In this document: piece after piece, positions 51,276 to 59,318 of the stretch | How positions within the stretch are numbered: position 1 is the stretch's first letter | Layout of the letters: every line of letters begins with the position of its first letter | The notes under the pieces: model-generated | Told to the model about the DNA's origin: nothing | The model's database searches: none | Seen by the model: the letters and a program-made list of their open reading frames with translations, nothing else | Translations under genes and position numbers: made by a program | DNA from: an uncultured Roseobacter sp. | GTDB taxonomy: Bacteria; Pseudomonadota; Alphaproteobacteria; Rhodobacterales; Rhodobacteraceae | NCBI RefSeq assembly: GCF_947495025.1 | Contig: NZ_CANLXG010000001.1 | Location: 868,001 to 932,000 of the forward strand | Length of the DNA stretch: 64,000 nucleotides | Direction of reading: 5' to 3'

Positions 51276-52595
51276 TCAGACCATACTCAGAACATCATCC
51301 AGATTTACGCGCGCTTTCAGGCGCGTTGCCAGCAGGAACATACCTCCGATCTTGCGCTGCAGAAAAAGCGCATCCGCCGGAGGCACGACCCAGTAATCCC
51401 CCCGTGCGGCAAATTCCATGCCAGCTTCGCGCAATCGCTGCGCCAGATCGCTGGTGGCAAAATCAAAGATACCCCCTCTGCGCATCGGCGCCATCGCCAT
51501 ATCGAACATGCCCCAGATCGCCTCTGCATGGTGCGCCTGCGGCTCGGATGCCAGAAAGCCGATCGCCTCAAGCTGCTGCATGGCACGCGCACGATCGCCC
51601 TCCAGCCCTGCTTCCAGCAACTTCCGGTACTGGTCTGTCAGTTCCGGCGCGAAAGCCCGCGTGGCCCCGAAATCCAGTAAAATCACCTTTCCGTTATCCG
51701 CGTCCCAGGCATAGTTGGCGAAATTCGGATCCGTCTGCATCAGCCCGAACTCGAAAATCTCGCGCATCATCAGACCGATAAGCACGGACACAACGTGGTC
51801 GCGCACATCCTGGGGTGCATCCGCAAGCTGGTCCACCGGCACTCCGGGTGCAAAGCTCATTCCAAGAATTTCATCAGTTGTCAGATCTTTGCAGAGGGCC
51901 GGCACACGAAGATCCGGATCCCCGGACAGCAATGCGCCAAAGCGCGCCAGCATGCGCCCCTCGCGTTCGTAGTCTGCCTCCTCATGCAGCTGCCGGCATG
52001 CCTCAGACAGCAGCGGATCAAGGTCCAGCTCTGAAGGTACCAGCCCGGACATCCGCATCAGCAACGCAACATTTGCAACATCACTGTCGATGCTGCGCCG
52101 CACCCCGGGATACTGCACCTTTACCGCGACCTCGCGCCCGTCGACCGTCGTTGCCCGATGCACCTGCCCGATTGAGGCCGCAGCGACAGGGCGCACATCG
52201 AAACGCCGGAATTTTCTCGTAAAATCAGGGCCCCAGTTGCGGGACAGAACCGTTTTAAGCTGCTTTGGCGGCATAAAATGTGCGTCATTTCGCAGCCGCC
52301 CGAGAATGTCAGCCAGTTCGGGCGGCAGAAAATCGCCCCCCTCCATCGACAGCAGCTGGCCCATTTTCATTGCTGCGCCGCGCATGTGTGCCAGTTGCCG
52401 CGTTACCCGTGCCAGATTGGCAGGGGTCAGAAGCAGCCTGTCTATATCGGGTCTGCTGCCGCTGAGCCATTCGCGGCCGCCATTAACCGCAACGCTGCCG
52501 GCAACACCCAGTGCCATGCCGCCCAGACGGGACATACGCGCCAGCCGCGTACCGGGCACGGCGATGCCTCTGGGTCTGTGGTGAAACTCGGACAG
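51276..52595 (-). CDS. ABC1/UbiB-family atypical kinase
   Basis: About 439 residues, an atypical protein-kinase-like protein of the ABC1/UbiB/ADCK group linked to ubiquinone biosynthesis or lipid-like metabolism. The family signatures are present: KxGQ (AAMKMGQLLSMEGG), Ala-rich loop AAASIGQVHRA, VKVQYPGVRRSIDSDVAN and LLDFGATRAF. A GTG at 52559 is a possible start. The frame continues upstream with family-like sequence (PRGIAV) to an in-frame CTG at 52595, preceded by GGGAGG at 7 nt, so I prefer the CTG start. It is separated from the dpaL-like gene by a divergent promoter region. Confidence 0.85.
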   Translation of the reverse strand: MSEFHHRPRGIAVPGTRLARMSRLGGMALGVAGSVAVNGGREWLSGSRPDIDRLLLTPANLARVTRQLAHMRGAAMKMGQLLSMEGGDFLPPELADILGRLRNDAHFMPPKQLKTVLSRNWGPDFTRKFRRFDVRPVAAASIGQVHRATTVDGREVAVKVQYPGVRRSIDSDVANVALLMRMSGLVPSELDLDPLLSEACRQLHEEADYEREGRMLARFGALLSGDPDLRVPALCKDLTTDEILGMSFAPGVPVDQLADAPQDVRDHVVSVLIGLMMREIFEFGLMQTDPNFANYAWDADNGKVILLDFGATRAFAPELTDQYRKLLEAGLEGDRARAMQQLEAIGFLASEPQAHHAEAIWGMFDMAMAPMRRGGIFDFATSDLAQRLREAGMEFAARGDYWVVPPADALFLQRKIGGMFLLATRLKARVNLDDVLSMV

Positions 52596-52776
52596 TTGTC
52601 TGCCTCCCTGCAGTGAGGCTGATATCTAGACCACATCTGGCAGAAACCAATACGCGGCCCGGGTCCCGAGCGATTTTTGCAAAAACGGTGGCTTTTTGCC
52701 TGTTCTGCGGTGAAGGTGTCCCGGGAGCCGCGCATCCAGACACGGGCGCGGAAAGGACAATTTGGGGGGGGTAGCA

Positions 52777-53835
52777 TTGGTCAGGTCGCTTTCCAATCCG
52801 TATCGCGGCGCGGGGTTGCCCGTGGGGCCGGCAGAACCAAGGGTGTTTCCCTCAACCGGCCATGACGCCGTAGCAGAACTTCTGGCGCTGTGTCCCAAAC
52901 ACGCAGTGACCCCGCTCAGGGAGGCCCCGGATGTGGCGAAAGCCGCAGGTGTCAGCACCGTTTTCATAAAAGACGAACGCGGAAGAATGGGCCTGGGCAG
53001 TTTCAAGGCACTGGGCGCTGCCTTTGCTATTGCCGGAGATGCCCGGCGCAAGCGCCGCGGGGACTGGCAAAGTGCTCTGACAGACCGGGTGTATGTTACT
53101 GCGAGTGCGGGGAACCATGGGCTGTCGGTCGCTGCCGGGGCCCGCATTTTCGGCGCACAGGCTGTGATCTACCTTGCAGAGACCGTGCCGGAAGCTTTTG
53201 CGCAGCGGCTGACTGCGACCGGTGCGCGCGTTGTCCGCGCCGGACAGACCTATGAACAAAGTATGCAGGCCGCGGCCGATGCCGCCGATGCCAACGGCTG
53301 GCAGCTGCTGTCAGACAGTTCCTGGGCCGGGTACACCGAATGGCCCGGTGCCGTCATGCAGGGCTATCTGCAGATGGCGGCGGAAATCACTGATGAAATG
53401 ACCAGGGCGCCCGATGTCATTCTGCTGCAGGCAGGCGTCGGTGGCCTTGCGGCATCACTGTCCGCTCATTTCCGGAATATCTGGGGGGATGCGCCGGTGA
53501 TTATCGTTGTCGAACCCGAAGCCGCGCCTGCGCTGACAGAGAGTATACGCGCAGGTACACTGGTCAACGCGGACGGGCCGGTATCTGCCATGGGGCGGCT
53601 GGACTGCAAGACACCGTCGCTTGTCGCGCTGGAGGGGCTGGCACGCGACGCCGACCTGTTTGTGACGATCAGCGAGGCGGAAGCCGGTGACGCGGTGGCG
53701 AAACTCAGCGACATGGGGCTGGCAACCACTCCGTCTGGTGCAGCAGGTCTCGCAGCTCTGCTGGCCGGTCTGCCGGAATGCGGCCCAGGGACGACAGTTC
53801 TTACAGTCATGAGCGAAGGCCCCGAAGATGCCTGA
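52777..53835 (+). CDS. Diaminopropionate ammonia-lyase-like PLP enzyme
   Basis: 352 residues of fold-type II PLP enzymes, with the Schiff-base Lys77 in GLGSFKALGAAFAIA, the cofactor loop TASAGNHGLSVAAGARIFGA and a C-terminal PSGAAGLAALLAGLP. The order is close to diaminopropionate ammonia-lyase (DpaL/YgeX), though somewhat shorter than the usual 400 residues. It would deaminate a diamino or hydroxyamino acid. A TTG at 52777 is taken as start, after a GGGGGGG stretch; a TTG 15 bases earlier is possible. Its end overlaps the M24 hydrolase gene by 8 bp. Confidence 0.78.
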   Translation: MVRSLSNPYRGAGLPVGPAEPRVFPSTGHDAVAELLALCPKHAVTPLREAPDVAKAAGVSTVFIKDERGRMGLGSFKALGAAFAIAGDARRKRRGDWQSALTDRVYVTASAGNHGLSVAAGARIFGAQAVIYLAETVPEAFAQRLTATGARVVRAGQTYEQSMQAAADAADANGWQLLSDSSWAGYTEWPGAVMQGYLQMAAEITDEMTRAPDVILLQAGVGGLAASLSAHFRNIWGDAPVIIVVEPEAAPALTESIRAGTLVNADGPVSAMGRLDCKTPSLVALEGLARDADLFVTISEAEAGDAVAKLSDMGLATTPSGAAGLAALLAGLPECGPGTTVLTVMSEGPEDA

Positions 53836-54991
53836 TCGCGGCGCGCTCTTTCCTGACAGCGAATACCGCATCAGGGTCGAGAACCTTCAGGCGGGGCTGC
53901 GCGCGGCGGACATGGATGCGTTACTGCTGACGGGTCCCGCGGACATTTTTTATGTGACCGGTTTCCTGACGCGCTTCTGGGAGAGCCCTGCCCGCCCGTG
54001 GTTTGTCATTGTACCTGCTTTCACATCCGCGATTGCCGTGATCCCCTCGATTGGCCTCGATCTGATGTCAAAGTCCTGGCTGCGTGATATCCGCACCTGG
54101 GACGCGCCGGCGCCTGGCGATGACGGGGTATCACTGCTCGCTGACACCTTGCGGTCTGTCATCCCCGAAGACGGTCGTCTGGGCGTTCCGATGGGGGCCG
54201 AAACGCACGTGCGTATGCCTTTGGCGGACTTCCAGCATGTGATTGCCCAGCTCACACCCCGGCGGGTTGTCGACGCCACGGACGTTGTGCGCCGGGTACG
54301 CGAAATCAAATCCGACGGCGAGATAGAACGCATTCGCGCGACCTGCCGGGTCGCCGATATGGCCTTTGCACAGATCGGCGACATCGCGGGCACGGGGGTG
54401 CCACTGGATCAGGTATTCCGCGACTTTCAGATTGCACTGCTCGCGGCAGGTGCCGACTGGGTCAGCTATGTGGCAGGCGGTGCGGGGCGCGGTGGTTACC
54501 GCGATGTTATCTCGCCTGCCCCGACCCGGCCTCTGTCCCGCGGCGACCTGCTGATGCTTGATACCGGTGCCGTGAAAGGGGGCTATTTCTGCGATTTTGA
54601 CCGGAATTACGCCATTGGCGAGGCCGGGGACGACGTACGCCGCACGTATGATGCGCTCTATGCGGCAACGGAAACTGTCTTACAGGATCTGAGACCCGGC
54701 ATGACAGCCGCCGACGCCCACCGGATGCTGGCCGGCGGCCTCGAGCATGCCGGTGTATCGCCCTGCGGTGGCAGACTGGGGCATGGTCTGGGTGTTACGC
54801 TGACCGAATGGCCGTCTTTCATTCCGGACGACGAGACCGAGCTGCGCGAAGGTATGGTCCTGACGATTGAACCGGGTGCCGAGATCAGTCCGGGGCGCAT
54901 TATGGTACACGAAGAGAACATCGTATTGCGGGCCGGTGGTCCGGAACTGCTGAACCGGCGGGCTGCTGCAGAATTACCGGTGCTGGACTGA
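53828..54991 (+). CDS. M24-family metallohydrolase (Xaa-Pro aminopeptidase/ectoine hydrolase-like)
   Basis: 387 residues. An N-terminal creatinase-like domain is followed by a pita-bread M24 domain with metal ligands visible in MLDTGAVKGGYFCDFDRNYA (two Asp), LGHGLGV (His), TIEPGAEI (Glu) and MVHEENIV (Glu). Such enzymes cut X-Pro peptides, creatine or ectoine. It overlaps the PLP lyase gene and precedes an Asp/Glu-racemase-like gene, resembling the set seen in ectoine degradation (EutB, DoeA/EutD, EutA). It lacks the DoeB and EutC partners here, so ectoine is not claimed. Confidence 0.82.
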   Translation: MPDRGALFPDSEYRIRVENLQAGLRAADMDALLLTGPADIFYVTGFLTRFWESPARPWFVIVPAFTSAIAVIPSIGLDLMSKSWLRDIRTWDAPAPGDDGVSLLADTLRSVIPEDGRLGVPMGAETHVRMPLADFQHVIAQLTPRRVVDATDVVRRVREIKSDGEIERIRATCRVADMAFAQIGDIAGTGVPLDQVFRDFQIALLAAGADWVSYVAGGAGRGGYRDVISPAPTRPLSRGDLLMLDTGAVKGGYFCDFDRNYAIGEAGDDVRRTYDALYAATETVLQDLRPGMTAADAHRMLAGGLEHAGVSPCGGRLGHGLGVTLTEWPSFIPDDETELREGMVLTIEPGAEISPGRIMVHEENIVLRAGGPELLNRRAAAELPVLD

Positions 54992-54994
54992 AAG

Positions 54995-55741
54995 ATGGAG
55001 TGTTTTCCCTATCAGCTCAGCGTGCCTGCCGAAACGGCTGCTACACTCGGTCTGATCGTGCTGAAGACGGATGAAACCATCGAACAGGACTTTCGCAGGC
55101 TTTTCAGAACCCCGGAGACCTCACTTTTCGTCACCCGCATTCCCAGCGGTGCGGACGTTACACCCGAAACACTCTGCGCGATGCGGCAGGCGCTGCCGGA
55201 CGCGGCAAACCTGCTGCCGGGCGCCGCGGAATTTGACGTAATCGGATACTGCTGCACATCGGGTGCAACGCTGATCGGGCCAGAGACCGTCGCACAGCTG
55301 GTTCACGAACACGCCCGTGTCCGCACGGTAACCAACCCGCTGACGGCGGCACTGGCTGCCTGCAAGGCCGTCGCAGCGCAGTCTGTATCGATTGTTTCGC
55401 CATATATTGCTCCGGTCGCCACTCCGATCCGTGAAGCTTTTGAACGGGGCGGCCTGACAGTTCCTGCGACACTGTCCTTTGGCGAGGAAGAAGAAGAGCG
55501 GGTGGCCAGGATTGACCCGGGGTCGATCCACGCAGCGGCACTTGAAGTTGCGTCGCGCGCGCCGTGTGACGCAGTTTTCCTGTCCTGCACCAACCTGCGC
55601 ACTCTCGATATCATCCACGATCTCGAAGACAGGCTCGGATTGCCGGTGCTCAGCAGCAATCAGGTGCTGGCCTGGCATATGGCAAAGTCGGCACCGGCCG
55701 CGCGGCTGCATGACGCACCGGGACGTCTTTTCAGGCAATAA
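54995..55741 (+). CDS. Asp/Glu racemase / maleate isomerase superfamily protein
   Basis: 248 residues resembling maleate cis-trans isomerase, arylmalonate decarboxylase and EutA. Two catalytic Cys are visible in IGYCCTSGATLIGPE (near residue 87) and FLSCTNLRTLDIIHDLE (near residue 195), the paired-Cys arrangement of the superfamily. It starts 3 bases after the M24 stop, third in the operon with the PLP lyase. It probably racemises or isomerises a product of the upstream enzymes. Confidence 0.82.
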   Translation: MECFPYQLSVPAETAATLGLIVLKTDETIEQDFRRLFRTPETSLFVTRIPSGADVTPETLCAMRQALPDAANLLPGAAEFDVIGYCCTSGATLIGPETVAQLVHEHARVRTVTNPLTAALAACKAVAAQSVSIVSPYIAPVATPIREAFERGGLTVPATLSFGEEEEERVARIDPGSIHAAALEVASRAPCDAVFLSCTNLRTLDIIHDLEDRLGLPVLSSNQVLAWHMAKSAPAARLHDAPGRLFRQ

Positions 55742-55754
55742 ATTCAGATTTGCG

Positions 55755-56411
55755 TCACTGCCAGAGGCCGTGATCACTCCAGTCGTCGAACCGGTGATCT
55801 TCTGCGATGGGTGGCAGCGGGCTGTTCAGATATCCGCCCGTGAAAAACCGGAAAGGCACAGACGCACGGCGGGCCGTTTCGTGATCAACCGCACCATCGC
55901 CCACGTAAACGGTGGTATCCGGCGCGGCCCCCAGCGCCTCAATGCAGGTCAGCAAAGGGGCCGGATCTGGTTTGTGTGCCATATCTCTGCCGGCCCCCAG
56001 AACGACGCCGAAAAAAGAGCTGAGGCCGAGGGCATCACAGATCAGCTGAGCCGGCTCCTGCGGCTTGTTTGTACAAAGACCCATGGGAATGTCCCGGTCG
56101 CGCAATCCGGACAGACAGGCGACTACGCCAGGATAGGGAACCGTCAGCCGGGTCATGTTCGCGCTGTAGCTTTCCATGAAAAGGGCGAGAGCCTCGGTGT
56201 GCATTTCCGGCGATGCGCCGCCCGTCGCCATGAGAGCACGTTCGACCAGTTTGCTGACGCCGTTCCCGATGAAACCAATCACCTGCTTCAGCGAGATATG
56301 CGGCCGCCCGAGGGTCTCCAGTGCGACGTTTACCGCCGCATGGAGATCCGGCGCGCTGTCGATCAGCGTGCCATCGAGGTCAAACACAACTGCCCGGTGC
56401 GCCCCGTTCAT
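55755..56411 (-). CDS. gph: Phosphoglycolate phosphatase (HAD family)
   Basis: 218 residues. Haloacid dehalogenase fold with the nucleophile Asp in AVVFDLDGTLIDSAPDLH, motif II in MGLCTNKPQEPAQ, Lys in MAHKPDPAPLL and motif IV in TVYVGDGAVDHETARRA. It hydrolyses 2-phosphoglycolate. One detail is odd: motif IV reads VGDGAVD rather than the usual VGDSxxD, which keeps the acidic residues. Its ATG overlaps the gapR stop by 4 bp (ATGA), so it is second in a two-gene unit. Confidence 0.86.
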   Translation of the reverse strand: MNGAHRAVVFDLDGTLIDSAPDLHAAVNVALETLGRPHISLKQVIGFIGNGVSKLVERALMATGGASPEMHTEALALFMESYSANMTRLTVPYPGVVACLSGLRDRDIPMGLCTNKPQEPAQLICDALGLSSFFGVVLGAGRDMAHKPDPAPLLTCIEALGAAPDTTVYVGDGAVDHETARRASVPFRFFTGGYLNSPLPPIAEDHRFDDWSDHGLWQ

Positions 56412-56695
56412 GACATGCCCAGTGCTTCCTTGTACATCTCAAGCACCGCTTCCTCTTCGGCGATGTCATCGGCGTCACGTTTGCGCAGCGCAATGACTTT
56501 CCGCAGCACCTTGGTGTCATACCCACGTGCCTTTGCTTCGGCCATCACCTCTTTCTGCTGCTCTGCGATATCTTTCTTTTCGGCGTCCAGCCGCTCAATC
56601 CGTTCAACAAACTGCCTCAGTTCACCGGAAGACGCCCGGTATGAAGCATCAGCCTGGGATTCGGTGGTGGAAGGGTCGGTTGCGGTATCGCTCAT
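56408..56695 (-). CDS. gapR: GapR-family nucleoid-associated protein (DUF2312)
   Basis: 95 residues, predominantly helical coiled coil with the family pattern GELRQFVERIERLDAEKKDIAEQ (region about residues 25-47) and AKARGYDTKVLRKVIALRK. GapR binds overtwisted DNA ahead of moving polymerases and is almost universal in alphaproteobacteria. The ATG at 56695 has AGGAG 6 nt upstream; the frame extends further but without family similarity. The stop overlaps the gph start. Confidence 0.93.
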   Translation of the reverse strand: MSDTATDPSTTESQADASYRASSGELRQFVERIERLDAEKKDIAEQQKEVMAEAKARGYDTKVLRKVIALRKRDADDIAEEEAVLEMYKEALGMS

Positions 56696-56831
56696 GCTGT
56701 GCTCCTGGTGCAATAAACTGATCAGGTGACTGCCTACCGCCCCACCCTTCCTGCTGCAAGCACGTTCAGCACGGCGAACACACGCACGATGCAGCCTTGC
56801 CAAAACAAGCGCGATTCAGTAGCCCCTGCGC

Positions 56832-57074
56832 ATGGATTCCAGCGAGCAGACAACCGTTTTCGACATCATCATCTGGACCGGTGCCGGCGTTTCGCTGCTC
56901 GGGCTGGTCGGGCTTGTGTGGTGCATCGTCTATGTCGCCAGAGCACGGCGCGCCCGTCTGCCGGATGAAGAAATGCGCGCCGTTCTGCGCAAGGCGCTCC
57001 CACTGAACCTCGGCGCCCTCTTTCTGTCGGTCATCGGGCTGGTGCTCGTGATCATCGGCATATTCCTCGGCTGA
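56832..57074 (+). CDS. Small two-span membrane protein
   Basis: 80 residues with two hydrophobic helices (about 9-34 and 55-79) joined by a charged loop RARRARLPDEEMRAVLRKAL. Conserved hypothetical type seen in Rhodobacterales; function unknown. No clear ribosome site. It precedes the sulfide-detoxification operon by 63 bases and may belong to it. Confidence 0.68.
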   Translation: MDSSEQTTVFDIIIWTGAGVSLLGLVGLVWCIVYVARARRARLPDEEMRAVLRKALPLNLGALFLSVIGLVLVIIGIFLG

Positions 57075-57137
57075 TACGGCGCTTGCGCTGCCGGCAATGT
57101 CAGACATATGCTGGCGCAGGATCAGAGGAGCGCGCGC

Positions 57138-58001
57138 ATGTCACCAGACGTCACAGCATTTTTCGATACGGCCACCAATACAGTCAGTTATGTGGTTCAG
57201 GACCCTGACGGGACGGCCTGCGCGATCGTCGACTCGGTACTGGATTTCGATCAGGCAGCGGGTCGGACTGACACAGCATCAGCCGACCGTGTGATCGCCC
57301 ATGTGCGCAAAACCGGGCTCCAGGTGAAATGGATCCTCGAAACGCATGTGCACGCCGATCACCTTTCTGCGGCTCCCTATCTTCAGGAACATCTGGGCGG
57401 GAAAATTGGTATCGGCGCTCAGATCACGACGGTCCAGGACACTTTTGGCAAAGTCTTTAACGAAGGAACCGAGTTTCAGCGCGACGGCAGCCAGTTCGAT
57501 GCCCTTTTTGAGGAAGGGTCTTCATTCCATATTGGCCAGATGCGTGTGGACGTGCTGCACACACCGGGCCATACGCCGGCCTGCATGACCTATGTGATCG
57601 GAGACGCCGCCTTTGTCGGCGACACGCTGTTCATGCCGGATTTCGGTACGGCCCGCTGCGATTTCCCGGGTGGATCGGCGCATGACCTGTACAGATCGAT
57701 CCAGAAAATTCTTTCTTTACCGGATGAAACGCGCATTTTTGTGGGGCACGACTACAAGGCCCCCGGTCGCGAGGAATTCGCATGGGAGACCACAGTCGGC
57801 GCACAGAAGGCCGCCAATGTGCATGTCGGCGACGGGCGTGACGAAAGCAGCTTTGTCGAGATGCGCGAAGCGCGCGATGCGACACTTGGCATGCCCAGGC
57901 TCATTCTCCCGTCCCTGCAGGTAAATATGCGGGCTGGTCAGATGCCGGAGCCCGATGAGCACGGCGATGTGATGCTCAAGGTGCCACTGAACAAGATTTG
58001 A
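57138..58001 (+). CDS. Metallo-beta-lactamase-fold persulfide dioxygenase-like protein (Blh)
   Basis: 287 residues. Metal-binding motif THVHADHLSAAPYL, then HTPGHTPACMTYVIGD, FVGDTLFMPDFGTARCDF and VGHDYKAPGRE, the pattern of ETHE1/Blh persulfide dioxygenases that oxidise glutathione persulfide to sulfite. The ATG at 57138 follows AGAGGAG. It heads a cluster with two YeeE/YedE membrane halves and a DUF442 phosphatase-like protein, the arrangement known from BigR-controlled sulfide detoxification. No BigR/SqrR regulator is adjacent. Confidence 0.88.
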   Translation: MSPDVTAFFDTATNTVSYVVQDPDGTACAIVDSVLDFDQAAGRTDTASADRVIAHVRKTGLQVKWILETHVHADHLSAAPYLQEHLGGKIGIGAQITTVQDTFGKVFNEGTEFQRDGSQFDALFEEGSSFHIGQMRVDVLHTPGHTPACMTYVIGDAAFVGDTLFMPDFGTARCDFPGGSAHDLYRSIQKILSLPDETRIFVGHDYKAPGREEFAWETTVGAQKAANVHVGDGRDESSFVEMREARDATLGMPRLILPSLQVNMRAGQMPEPDEHGDVMLKVPLNKI

Positions 58002-58013
58002 CAGGACAACAAA

Positions 58014-58436
58014 ATGACTGACTGGATTGCCGGCGCCGCCGGCGGGCTGCTGATCGGATGTGCTGCGGCACTGTATCTGCTGGGCAACGGGAAGATCATG
58101 GGCGCAAGCGGTATTCTCGGGGGGCTTGCCGACGGAACGGCCCGTCACGACCGGGTCGAGCGGATTGCTTTCATTTCAGCACTTGTCACCGTGCCAGCCA
58201 TCATAAGGGCGCTTGATCCCACCCCGGCCGCGACCGGACTGACCGGTAACATCTTTCTGATCGTGGCCGCGGGTCTGCTGGTCGGGCTCGGTACACGCCT
58301 CGGAAATGGCTGCACTTCAGGCCACGGTGTCTGCGGGATCTCACGCCTTAGCATCCGCGGGATCGTCGCAACCGTAACGTTTATCGCAGCCGGCATGGTA
58401 ACCGTGGCCGTGCTGCGCTTTCTGGGAGGCCTGTGA
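58014..58436 (+). CDS. YeeE/YedE-type membrane protein, first half
   Basis: 140 residues with four hydrophobic spans and the conserved GLGTRLGNGCTSGHGVCGIS motif near residue 95, whose Cys residues are proposed to pass thiosulfate or sulfur. Together with the next gene it corresponds to a full YeeE/YedE unit. The stop overlaps the next start by 4 bp (ATGA). It is part of the Blh operon. Confidence 0.87.
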   Translation: MTDWIAGAAGGLLIGCAAALYLLGNGKIMGASGILGGLADGTARHDRVERIAFISALVTVPAIIRALDPTPAATGLTGNIFLIVAAGLLVGLGTRLGNGCTSGHGVCGISRLSIRGIVATVTFIAAGMVTVAVLRFLGGL

Positions 58437-58870
58437 TGATGCGCATACTGACGGCTGCGGTCTGCGGCGCACTTTTCGGGATCGGACTTTACCTGTCGGG
58501 CATGACAGACACCCGTAAAGTTCAGGGATTTCTGGATGTTACAGGTACCTGGGATCCGACACTGATGTTCGTCATGGGCGGGGCGCTGTTGCCGATGGCC
58601 ATCGCCTGGAGGCTGACACAGGGCAGGACACCAAGGTACGGCGGATCGTTTCCGGCCCCTCTCCAACACCGGCCGGACAGAAACCTCGCAACCGGCGCGA
58701 TACTGTTCGGGATGGGCTGGGGCCTGGCGGGTCTGTGCCCCGGCCCCGCCATGGCCTCACTGAGCTACGGTGGTTCAGGCGGCGTAATCTTTCTGGTGGC
58801 CATGATTGCCGGCATGCTTATCGCTGTTCCTGCACGCAGACGGCTGGACACTGCGGGCGGCCTGACCTAA
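58433..58870 (+). CDS. YeeE/YedE-type membrane protein, second half
   Basis: 145 residues with about four spans. Motifs LSGMTDTRKVQGFLDVTG and GMGWGLAGLCPGPAMASL (with the conserved Cys) mark the second half of the split YeeE/YedE pair, often called DUF6691. It overlaps the first half and is followed by the DUF442 gene after 10 bases. Confidence 0.87.
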   Translation: MMMRILTAAVCGALFGIGLYLSGMTDTRKVQGFLDVTGTWDPTLMFVMGGALLPMAIAWRLTQGRTPRYGGSFPAPLQHRPDRNLATGAILFGMGWGLAGLCPGPAMASLSYGGSGGVIFLVAMIAGMLIAVPARRRLDTAGGLT

Positions 58871-58880
58871 TCCTTGATTT

Positions 58881-59303
58881 ATGGATATCAGGCAGATTAC
58901 CCCGACATTTTTCGCGGCTCCGCAACTGACCTGCGAAGACATTCCCGCTCTGAAGGATGCAGGCATCAGGCTTGTTCTGTGCAATCGTCCGGATGAAGAA
59001 GTGCCGCCCGGCTATCGGGCCGCGGACCTGCGTGCCGCAGCCGAAGCAGCCGGTATTGCCTTTGCCGAACAGCCGCTCACACACCATACAATGACCCCTG
59101 ACGTGATCGCCCGCAATCATGACCTGATCTGTGACTGCGACGGGCCGGTTGTGGCCTATTGCGCGTCCGGCACCAGGTCAACAATCGCCTGGGCGCTCGG
59201 GTCGGCGGGTGCGATGGCAGCAGACGATATTATTGAGGCGGCCGGACGCGGTGGGTACGACCTGTCCGGGTTGCGCCAGACACTGGTAACGCTCGCCGGG
59301 TAA
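58881..59303 (+). CDS. TIGR01244/DUF442 sulfur-metabolism phosphatase-like protein
   Basis: 140 residues of the beta-lactamase-hydrolase-associated (DUF442) family, with a tyrosine-phosphatase-like CX5R loop CASGTRST near residue 94. In other bacteria the domain is fused to or co-encoded with Blh and can act as a sulfur transferase. Its place after blh and the two YeeE halves fits a sulfide/persulfide detoxification operon. Confidence 0.86.
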   Translation: MDIRQITPTFFAAPQLTCEDIPALKDAGIRLVLCNRPDEEVPPGYRAADLRAAAEAAGIAFAEQPLTHHTMTPDVIARNHDLICDCDGPVVAYCASGTRSTIAWALGSAGAMAADDIIEAAGRGGYDLSGLRQTLVTLAG

Positions 59304-59318
59304 ACTGCAATCGTTCGG

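Noticed and set aside
52777..55741. Ectoine degradation operon
   Set aside because: Only three of the gene classes are present and the lyase is DpaL-like. DoeB, EutC and the ectoine transporter are missing.
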